Source of the DNA: Acanthaster planci
Taxonomy: Eukaryota; Echinodermata; Asteroidea; Valvatida; Acanthasteridae
NCBI RefSeq assembly: GCF_001949145.1
Contig: NW_019091609.1
Coordinates: 62,354-88,736 of the forward strand
Direction: 5' to 3'
DNA length: 26,383 nucleotides
The position numbers and the translations under genes are program-made. How positions within the stretch are numbered: position 1 is the stretch's first letter; every line of letters begins with the position of its first letter. Below the pieces are notes generated by a model. It was not told the origin of the DNA, searched no databases, and was given only the letters and a program-made list of their open reading frames with translations. Below, one piece after another: positions 18,692 to 26,383 of the stretch.

Positions 18692-19679
18692 AAACAGATA
18701 TCGAAGAAATATTTTTTTAATAATGGGAGTTTACATGCTTGTTGTGTATGCTTGGGGTGAGGATTACAAAAAATCTCTGCCAAGGTAACCAATTGAGAAA
18801 AATTGAGCCTAGGGTTAAACTGAACTGAAATTCTAATATGAAGTTTGTGAAGTCTGTTGTCAGTAGCCCCATCTGGTTTGCCATGTGACATTAAAGATAC
18901 ATCATTTAAAGCCGAATATCTCCTAAAGTGATTGCCCCAGCTGGTTGAAACTTTGCAGATATCTGGAAGGGGATGTGTGATAGATGAAAATTGACCTCAT
19001 GGGATGATGACATCATTAGTTGACAAGTCATGTGACATGAAAGGTACATCCTTTAAAGCCCTAAATCTCCAAAAGTACGTGTCCCAGCGGGATGAAACTT
19101 TGCAGATATGCAATCATGACGATGACATTTTCAATGAAAAGCTCAGAAATGTGAAAAGCCGTATGTTCTGTTGCAAATAGACACAGAAGCTCTCGTTTTT
19201 CTTCTCCTCCTCCTTGTTCTGCCCAAAACCTGTTTGTTTTGTACAGGTTTTTTTCTGTGTGGCACTTTAACCCCATCACAACGGCATTATTTTGACCGTG
19301 ACTGCTGGGCTGTGGCATGCCATGAATGGGGGGCTTTGTCCAGCAGCAGGCCCCATTGAACCAACAGCTGTATGGTGAATAGACTGTACCTGTGGTATGC
19401 ACTAATGCTCACACAAAGGTGTTGTAGTAGCAGTCATCCGTAGCAAAGGGTTTAAGTTCCTTTGCATGTTCGTATCTTCATCAAAGTTGCATTAAGCAAA
19501 GACCCTGTGGCAAAGATGTGACGTCATGATGACATCAGCTGCTGATTTTTTATAGAATTTTGAATATTTAATTGGTCGGTTTTGTACACGATTTCAACAA
19601 CCAATTTCGGCACTTCCATAAATCAAACAGACTATATACCGTGTACACACTCTTAGTCCACCTGCTGAGATGTGTCTTG

Positions 19680-20860
19680 AAGCATGACATCATGATGACG
19701 TCACTTTGTTATTTCTTTATTGATTTTTAATACTTTATTCTTCCCCGTAGGTTTTGTACACGTTTTTTAGCAGCCTATCTTGGACACCCTGGTTAATCAG
19801 ACTGATTCCTTTTTTGTCCACACTTGTAATACACCATGAAGAGAGGGTCCCAGAACAAAATCATCTAAATAACATTGTCAGGGGTCACGTGACATGAGAT
19901 TAAAGCTGCAGTTTTTCTCCATAGGTTTTAACACGTTGTACTACTGAACACTCATGAGTGAGTAGTCACCAACTTCCGCTCTAGATAAGTGTCAGAACGA
20001 AAGAGAAATCGTGTATTTTACACTCTGTTATTTGATTCGAAATACACCCAAGAGTCAGATTATCAAGTATATTTCATGAAATTTTTCAGTTTAAGCGCAA
20101 ATTACGTGACTTGAATTTAAAGGTGCAGTTATTCTGCATAGGTTTTTTTAGCGCATTGACTTTGTACATGTTTCAAAATAGCATTTTCCTAATTTAGCAA
20201 TCTTCAACTGTCACTAAAGTTACAGGCAACGAAGACCCTGATACAAAAATTACGTCAGTGTTATGATGTCATGATGACAACACGTTGTTATTTTTAATTG
20301 ATTTTTGAATATATCATTTTTCCCCATAGATTTTGTACAGGTTTTAACAGCCAGTCTTCAGCACTCTGGTAAATCGGACTGATTCCATATTCGACTACAC
20401 TCGTAATCCACGGTGAAGAGAGGGTCCCAGGACAAAATCGTCAAAATAACATTGTCAGGGGTCACGTGACATGAGATTAACGCTGCAGTTTTTCTCCATA
20501 GATTTTGCACACGTTTTACCACTGAACACTCATGAGTGAGTAGTCGCCAACTTCAGGTCAAGATTACTATGAGAACGAAAGAGAAATTGTATGTTTACGC
20601 TCTGTTATTCAATTTGAAATATACCCAAAATCAGAATATCAAGTAATATTTCATGGAAAGTTTTCAGTTTAAGCACAAATCAAGTGACTTGAATTTAGAG
20701 GTGCAGTTATTTTGCTTAGGGGGTTTAAGCCCACTGACTTTTGTACAAGTTTTCAAGGCACTATTTTGCTACTTTAGCAAACTTCAATTGTCATCAAAAT
20801 TACAGGTAACAAAAACCTTGATACAAAAATTATGCCAATTTTATGACATCTTGATGGCAT
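19680..20860 (+). repeat. 577-bp unit in tandem duplicate
   Basis: AGGGTCC recurs at 19844 and 20421, GTCACGTGAC at 19884 and 20461, CTCATGAGTG at 19951 and 20529, and GAACGAAAGAGAAAT at 19995 and 20573: constant spacing of 577-578 bp. Each unit starts with an ATGACATCATGATGACGTCA-type site and a GTTTTGTACA block. Edges are approximate. The two copies differ by many point changes, so the duplication is not recent. Confidence 0.85.
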
Positions 20861-21556
20861 CACCTTTCTTTAATTGATTTTTGATTATTTCATTTTCCCC
20901 GTAGGTTTGTACATCTTTTTTCAACAGCTAGTCTAAGGCAGTATTATCTATGACGGTATATGCATTCTAGGTGCAAAATTCAAAGCCTTGTGACTCTTGA
21001 ACTACATGTCTAATTCGGCAGAAACCCTCCAGATATCTAGGAAGGAAAGAATTAAAGACAATAGTTGACCTCCTGTGATGAAGGCGTCAAATTTGCTTTC
21101 TTTGAAGCCCTATATCTTCTGAAGTACAGTACATGTCCCATCGATTTGAAACTTTGCAAATATCTTGTAGGATACCGAAAGACCCTGTGGCAAAGCTCTG
21201 CCGCCAAGCATTACTTCATGATGAAGCTATCTTTAGTTTTACTATGAAATTGAATATTTTATTTTCCACATTGACTTTGCACGTTTCAAAAGATCTTTTG
21301 GGGCAATTCGCAATCTTGGATCCAACTCAAAGTTACACTCAAGAAGGACCTTCAGGAAGAGGCTGGCCCTCAAATAATGATGTCATGATGACGTCATCAG
21401 GTTTCCTACTACAATCAGTTAAAGACGGTTGAACTTTAATGATTGAAAATCCATATAAAATCAACCGTCACTTCTACTGATTTAGTGTTTGTGCTAAAGT
21501 TGTAGTGAAATTGAAATATTAATTTCATAATGTGTACGTAAAGTCACATGACCCTT

Positions 21557-21577
21557 CTTTTCGGTCGAAACCGGAAG
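21557..21577. repeat. CTTCCGGT-CGAA-ACCGGAAG hairpin, copy b
   Basis: TTTTCGGTCGAAACCGGAAG-type sequence; the right half is perfect to consensus. It is preceded by TCACATGACC, as in the other two copies. Confidence 0.6.
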
Positions 21578-22416
21578 TGGCTTATCATTCAAAATTGGTG
21601 ATAGATATGAACTTACTTTCAAAGGTGTTACTCTCTGACTGGATAGTAGTCTTCAAAACATCTACCAGTTTGTGCGATCCCTCTTCTTGCTCTTTACATC
21701 AAATGATAGGGTAAATTTAGGTTCTTCGTATAAGGTTTGTTTAACAACTATTTGTTGTAATTATTACATGTAAGTCATCGGGGCATGTAGTGAAGATATT
21801 TCAATATTTTTGACTGAAATCAAAAGCGGAAAAGCCCTCTGCATGTTGCAAATACACAGAAAAGCTCTTGTTTCTTCTTGTCACTGCTCTTCTCTAAACC
21901 CCATTTCATTTGTACACAGTTTTTCTCCAGAGCACTTTAGTCCCTTCACAATTTCAGATCTTCATCAAATTTGTCTCAAGCAAGGACCCTTTGGCAAATA
22001 TGTGCCCTGAAGCATGACATCATGATGAAGTCATCACTTCTTTTTGTGTGGATTGTTTAATATATAATTTTCCACATAGTTTTTGTACACATTTCCAAAG
22101 GCAGACTTTGGCACTTTTATCAATCTAACAGACTATATACTAGGTGCACACTCTTAGCGTAGATGTGCCTCGAAACATGACGAGTTGATGATGTCATCAA
22201 CTGATTTTTAAATAAAATTTTGAATATTTAATATTTCCCCATAGGTTTTCTGTGTTTTCCAACAACCGGACTAACCGGCTATATATAAGGTGCACACTCT
22301 TATTATACCTGCTAGAAAGGATCCATACAGAAAATTTGATCATGACATTATCAGGTGTCAGGTGACATGGCATTCAATGAGCAAACTTTGAAGCCCTATA
22401 TCTCCTTAAATAAATA

Positions 22417-22656
22417 TGGGTAATTCCAGAAAATAGGTGTCCAAAAGTTTGACATTTTTGTGTCCCTGTTACATCTGGCTTTTGTTATTTGACATGAAAA
22501 TATCACCAGAATCAATTTCAAACTATTACAATTTGTTTGGCAGGTAATTTGCATTAATTCCTCACTCTTGGAAATTAGAAAATGTGTTCCAAAATCATAT
22601 GTCAGATATGACAGAGACATGACAAAAAATGGACCCATAATTTCGGGAATAACCCA
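22417..22656. mobile_element. 240-bp MITE with TA target duplication (Tc1/mariner-like)
   Basis: The left end TGGGTAATTCCAGAAA and right end TTTCGGGAATAACCCA are inverted repeats with two mismatches in 16; weaker similarity extends to about 60 bp. A TA dinucleotide flanks each end (22415-22416 and 22657-22658). Removing the insert restores an ordinary repeat unit of the block (CCTATATCTCC...TCCCATTG), so both borders are supported by an empty-site comparison within the window. TA duplication is the Tc1/mariner habit; no transposase is encoded. Confidence 0.8.
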
Positions 22657-23530
22657 TATCCCATTGAGTTGAAACTTTGCAGATATTTAGAAGGGGATGT
22701 GTGATAGATGAAATTGACCTCATGGGATGATGACGTCATCAGTTCACTAGTCACGTGACATTAAAAGTGCATCCTTTAAAGCCCTATATCTCCCAAAGTT
22801 CTTGTCCCATTTGGTTGAAACTTTACCAATATATAGAGGGGGATGTGATACACGAAAGTAGACCTCATAAGATAATGTGGTCATCAGCCCGACAAGTCAT
22901 GTGACATCAAATGTGCCCTTTTATCTTGTGAAGCGCACGTTTGATTGGGTTGAAACTTTGCAGTATGCAAACAGAGCCAAGAAATTTTTGTTTAAAAGGT
23001 TAGAATTACAAAAAAGCCCTATGTTCTGTTGCAAATAGGCACAAAACATCTCATTTTCTTCTCCTTGTTCATCTCCAAAAATCATGTTTCTTTTGTACAG
23101 TTTGTCTTGAAGCTTTAGTCCCTTTGCAATCTCAGATCTTCATGAAAGTTGCCTCAAGCAAATACCCTGTAGCAAAGATGTGCCCCTAAGCATAACATCA
23201 TGATGACGTCATCAAGTGATTTATTATTGATTTTTTGATATTTATTTCAGCCCACTGACTTTGTTCACGTTTTCAAGGCACAATTTTGGTAACATAGTGA
23301 TGTTCATTTGTCATGAAAGTTACACAAAGCCCAGACGTTAAAGCAAATATAGTACCAAAATAATTATGTTGTAATGACATCATCAAGTTATTTATCATTA
23401 TATTTGGAATATTTAAGTGTATTGTGTTAAGTTTCGAAAATCCATAATGAACCATGGCCTCCCCCAACAACGTCCAGTGGCAGAATATAATTTGGTTTTC
23501 AATTCATCTCGTGTGGGTCAAATCATGCAG

Positions 23531-24154
23531 GCATAGGAATCTTTTCTGTTCAGTTGGAATTCCGTTTTTTTCCCCTTCAAATTTGTGGTGTTCGAGTTCT
23601 GTGTAAAAATGGAATAAAATTAGGGGGGTAAGTTGTAAGGGGGGTAAATGTTCGTTGATTACGTGGCGCTCAAAATTTCCATAATTCCCAGTGAAATTTG
23701 ATTCACACGTTGCTTCGGGACAGTATAAGCAATACCCTTTGAAATGTACAATGTACATGTACATAGGAAACGAACAAATTTCACGGATTCCAACAAACCT
23801 AAATTCTCTTTACCTAGCCAAAGGAGGGAACCGGTGACAAGTGCAGTCGCTTGCGCTTCACCTTAAAGCTACTTTGCGATTGTGTGAATTCCCGGTGTCA
23901 CATGAAAATCCGACTCCCGTAAAAATCAGACTCATACCTGTTATTGGTTAATTCCTCTCATATGACCAGTCATTTTCCTAATTATTATACATATGCATGT
24001 GCATTACTTCCAATGGGTCGTTGTTTCATAGAGATGTAAACTCATGGCAGTGCTGCTGCATGGCCATGTGCCAACTGGCTGTTGCAAATTGGTACAAGAA
24101 CGTGTGTACATGTACGTATACTCGTTCACATGCAGTCAAGAAAAATTCGAAATA
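23531..24154. other. Intergenic DNA between repeat block II and a transposon fragment
   Basis: Holds the minus-strand zinc-finger-like frame (23648-23731), two G6 runs near 23625-23645 and short ACATGTAC palindromes at 23745-23764 and 24105-24117. No other gene is seen. Confidence 0.5.
23648..23731 (-). CDS. Possible exon with a C2H2-like zinc-finger motif
   Basis: A minus-strand frame open from 23764 to 23504 carries C-x2-C-x4-C-x13-H-x4-H. Using the second and third Cys gives C-x4-C-x13-H-x4-H, an acceptable C2H2 variant with Phe and hydrophobic positions where expected (GNFERHVxxxH). An ATG lies at 23764-23762 in a run of ACATGTAC. Sequence after the finger is less convincing and ends at a stop near 23506. 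It could be an exon of a larger gene, a fragment of a mobile element, or chance. Confidence 0.25.
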
Positions 24155-24529
24155 ATGGCAGAAGGAAAAAAGTTCGTTGAGCGTGGAGCTGCAGATCTTA
24201 AAGAGATTGACAAATCAGTAAAAAACAAATGGAATTAGTCATGGTGCAACAAATTGTTAATGGCTAAAACGGAAGATGAGCACATGGTGGGTGATTGCTT
24301 TCGCAAGCTTTACAATCCTAGAGAAGCATGGTGTGAGTGGTATTGTATTTGTATCAAGTACGGTATTTCCGGAGCAAAAGCATTGATACAGCATGCGGCT
24401 AAGTATGATAAACGCCGCAAACACTTCCATGAAAGGAGAACAAACTACACCTTGCAAAAGAAGGAAGATGATGTCAAATCAACATCCTTATATTTAAACG
24501 GCCATTTCAGGTTTTACAAATCCAATTAA
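24155..24529 (+). pseudogene. Fragment of a transposase-associated zinc-binding protein
   Basis: From an ATG at 24155 a Lys-rich protein-like frame runs to a TAG (24236-24238) and continues in the same frame to a TAA at 24527-24529. The central part (about 24290-24430) matches from memory an N-terminal domain common in invertebrate transposon-like proteins: a RKL-x2-P-x2-AWC entry, then KYG-x-SG-x-KAL-x2-HA and a final basic H. In that domain two Cys lie three residues apart; here the second is Tyr, with an extra Cys one residue on, so zinc binding is probably lost. hAT-type or related transposase origin is inference. No catalytic domain follows. Confidence 0.45.
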
Positions 24530-24769
24530 TAAAAAAAATTAAGAGTATTTTATAAAATAATGAGAAATGTCCTTGCTATTGAAAAAAATTTGCCTTAATA
24601 AATTAGAGGCAAAGGGACCATGAATTGCCTCAGGTTGCACCACAGAGCATCTACAATCCAAAATTTTTGCGCAGCCCTTAAGCAGGCCCCAGACCCACTG
24701 TAATGGCTTCAAGCTCCACTCTTGCAGTAGTCTCCCCGTGATAAATTTCATCACAAATTATTTTCAGCT
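24530..24769. other. AT-rich DNA, no gene seen
   Basis: Separates the transposase-like fragment from the next repeat block. No feature recognised. Confidence 0.5.
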
Positions 24770-25110
24770 TTTTTCTTCATGTCTATTCACATGCCTGATC
24801 ATGTGACCCTTCCGGTCGAAACGGGAAGTGGTCTTATTGTTTAAAAGAGGTAATAGATATTGACCTATTTTGACCTATCACATTTATGTGACATTGAAGG
24901 TGCATTCTTACAAGCACCATATCTTGTGAAGTACATGTTCGATGGGGTTCAAACTTTGTAGATATCTTGAGAGAGGAGTGCTTTTGACGAATGTTACCCT
25001 CACGTGATGATGACATCATCAAGTGACAAGTCACATGACCTTTAAAGGTTCAGTTTTCAAAGCACTTTATCTCCTGAAGCACCTGTCTTTTTTTGTTAAA
25101 ACCTGTATAT
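24770..25110 (+). repeat. Composite interspersed repeat, block III
   Basis: One more copy of the family: TCATGTGACC plus hairpin (24809-24828), the TATTGTTTAAAA...GGTAATAGATAT segment also seen at 12400 and 21590, a GTTCAAACTTTGTAGATAT unit (24945) and GTGATGATGACATCATCAAG (25004). It ends where the GC-rich leader of the next element begins. Confidence 0.75.
24809..24828. repeat. CTTCCGGT-CGAA-ACCGGAAG hairpin, copy c
   Basis: CTTCCGGTCGAAACGGGAAG, one mismatch in an 8-bp stem, CGAA loop, preceded by CATGTGACC. Confidence 0.65.
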
Positions 25111-25189
25111 GTAAGTTATGAATACATGTATTTTAATGTAGTTTTTCGGAGCTTGTCTTCGAAAGAACAAACTTTGAGTCCGGGGGAGT

Positions 25190-25422
25190 GAGTATGGTGA
25201 ATGAATCAGACCCGGCGCGCTGCACGCACAATTAACCAATCAAGGGCTGCATTATGCGCATGTATGTTTCCTGGGCAGGCCAGTTTGCGCGCGAAAATGT
25301 CACATTTCCTTCGGGTCCACCACCATTGCCGCACGTAGAAAAAATAAGCTTACAGTTACTCGCTGGAAAGTCGTAATAAATCTGTAGTTCCTGAGCCTAG
25401 TGACGGCTAGTCGTTTCTTAGC
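25190..25422 (+). promoter_or_regulatory. CpG-rich leader upstream of the gag-like ORF
   Basis: GC- and CpG-rich compared with the DNA to its left. It contains a CCAAT box (25236-25240) and GCGCGCG words, and leads to the ATG at 25423. It may be the terminal repeat or promoter of the retroelement; its left border is not defined by any repeat in the window. Confidence 0.3.
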
Positions 25423-26383
25423 ATGCCGCGAGGGAGAGGGAAGAAGCGGAGAGCGCCAGAGGCCTCCGGGAGACCGTCAACGACGAAAATTTCCGTCATG
25501 AGTGGGGCTGGTAGCTCGGCAGCTCCGCAACACACTCGCGCTCAGGCGCGTGAAATTAAGACACTTCTCGGCCCTTAAGTTCTTGCGGACAGCAGCGGGG
25601 TTGCACAGCGCCCTCCTTCGGTGAGACAACAGCCGCCGGTTTCAGGCTCTGGAAAGCTTGCGTTCAGCAACTGCAACCTTCGACTGGATCGACTTTGACG
25701 GCGAGTTTGACAAATACCGGAACAGTTGTACCTTCGAATCTGATGCCAGCATCCTCCACGGCGGGCGGTATCGCGAGCGCTTATACGGGCGGTCTTGACA
25801 CTTTGCCCCCAGTTGTGTGTGTCCCCTCGACTGTGCCGGTGACGGCTACAGTCCCCGGCCCAGCCGCACCCGATGTCAGTTCGCTGCCATGCCAGCCGAG
25901 TGGCTTTGCAACCCAGGCAGCGGGGTCTACGGAACACAGGCAGAGGGCAGCGGAAGGTCGGGCAGCACAGCAGCAGGGTTTTCCAGCCATTCCGGCAGGG
26001 GGACTGAACTTCCGTGCACCGGGTGAGTCCACCTGCATCCCACTCTCTTTGGGTGGGGCTCCTGTTCAGAATGTGTCAGTAGATAACAACAGCCTAGTAG
26101 GGGTGTGCTTGGGTAGCCCCAATGTCTCACTAGGGTCTGGGGCATGTGAGGGCCCTCTGGTTTCTGTTTGCGTTCCCCTGGGAGCCACTGTGCCTTCCCT
26201 ATCCAGTTACACGCTAAGCCTGGATAACTCGGGGCAATTGTGGTTACAAGATGGGAAGAAAAGACCACAAATCACTTCCATATTAGGCTGGACAGATGCA
26301 TTTCTAGTGTACTCCTCCATCTTTGTTAGTGCTCATCCGGGGAGGGCATTGAAACTATTCAAGTACATGTACACCATTAGAAT
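25423..26383 (+). pseudogene. Gag-like ORF1 of a probable DIRS/Ngaro-type (tyrosine recombinase) retroelement, truncated by window
   Basis: From an ATG at 25423 the frame encodes a Lys/Arg-rich start (PRGRGKKRR) and a Ser/Ala-rich stretch to a TAA at 25576. The same frame remains protein-like to about 25665, after which a different frame (open from 25560 to the window edge) takes over. That part is Ser/Thr/Pro/Ala-rich and ends in a conserved-looking domain: ITSILGWTDAFLVYSSIF followed by HPGRALKLFKYMYTIR. A W-x2-AF-x2-Y...P...L-x2-Y-x3-I pattern of this kind is, from memory, typical of ORF1 proteins in DIRS-like and Ngaro-like elements of invertebrates. Reverse transcriptase and recombinase would lie right of the window. 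With one stop and one frameshift this copy looks dead, although an unrecognised intron between 25570 and 25690 is possible. Confidence 0.5.

Larger units (their letters stand above)
18885..23530 (+). repeat. Composite interspersed repeat, block II (main array)
   Basis: Almost continuous diverged copies of the family in block I. GTTGAAACTTTGCAGATAT units lie at about 18950, 19090, 21150, 22670, 22815 and 22950, with local spacings near 135-145 bp. Blocks beginning with TTCTGTTGCAAATA lie at about 19165 and 23025, with a related TGTTGCAAATACACA at 21845. ATCTTCATCAAAGTTGC, AAGACCCTGTGGCAAAG and GCATGACATCATGATGAC modules follow them. Perfect GATGACGTCATC palindromes occur at 21387, 22729 and 23202. 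GTCACGTGAC occurs at 19884, 20461 and 22750. No coding content is seen, and unit order varies. Confidence 0.8.

Noticed and set aside
22396-22638. 80-codon minus-strand frame
   Set aside because: It lies across the TA-flanked MITE and is explained by it.
18885-23530. Regularly spaced short repeats as a CRISPR-like array
   Set aside because: Units are diverged, spacing varies, no leader or cas genes are present, and the context is eukaryotic.
23618-23646. Two G6 runs as a G-quadruplex
   Set aside because: Only two long G tracts are close together; four are needed for an intramolecular quadruplex.

Overview
The window is eukaryotic, non-coding, repeat-rich DNA, most likely from a marine invertebrate. 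There is no dense array of open frames. The recognisable coding stretches are broken pieces of transposable elements, and the background is AT-rich with scattered ACATGTACATGTA-type palindromes. I recognise no intact host gene, rRNA gene or CRISPR array. The species guess is inference only.

Positions 1-4390 hold the 3' part of one degenerate, GC-rich Ty3/gypsy-type LTR retrotransposon. Its order is partial gag with a CCHC knuckle, proline-rich linker, aspartic protease, integrase (HHCC, DDE core and GPY/F module), a C-terminal tail with two C2H2 zinc fingers, a polypurine tract, and a 426-bp 3' LTR. Reverse transcriptase and RNase H are absent between protease and integrase. Gag and pol lie in frames offset by -1. 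A GTTAAAC heptamer in correct phase, followed by a perfect 9-bp stem-loop, sits exactly in the overlap and looks like a programmed frameshift signal.

Positions 4391-8506 carry two copies of a long foldback DNA element whose core is packed with CGACG/CGTCG motifs. Copy 1 (4391-5652) has both arms. The gypsy LTR abuts its left arm 17 bp short of the family end, so the retrotransposon probably landed in the foldback element. Copy 2 (7429-8506) has one arm and an internal 240-bp tandem duplication. Between them lie a possible single exon, a weak tRNA-SINE signature and a small inverted repeat.

Positions 8507-11980 contain no recognised gene. A CpG-rich stretch with a full CRE (9540-9960) is the best candidate for a host promoter.

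Positions 11940-13940, 18885-23530 and 24770-25110 are built from diverged copies of one composite repeat family. Recurrent parts are near-palindromic TGATGACRTCATCA sites, a GTTGAAACTTTGCAGATAT block, GTCACGTGAC E-boxes and an 8-bp-stem hairpin with a CGAA loop. A 577-bp unit is tandemly duplicated at 19680-20860. A 240-bp MITE with TA target duplications is inserted at 22417-22656. The spaces between hold a C2H2-bearing pseudogene (16615-17340), an isolated minus-strand zinc-finger-like frame (23648-23731) and a fragment of a transposase-associated zinc-binding domain (24155-24529).

The right edge (25423-26383) enters a gag-like first ORF of a probable DIRS/Ngaro-type tyrosine-recombinase retroelement, broken by one stop and one frameshift. 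The elements do not form a pathway. What links them is a history of nested insertion.
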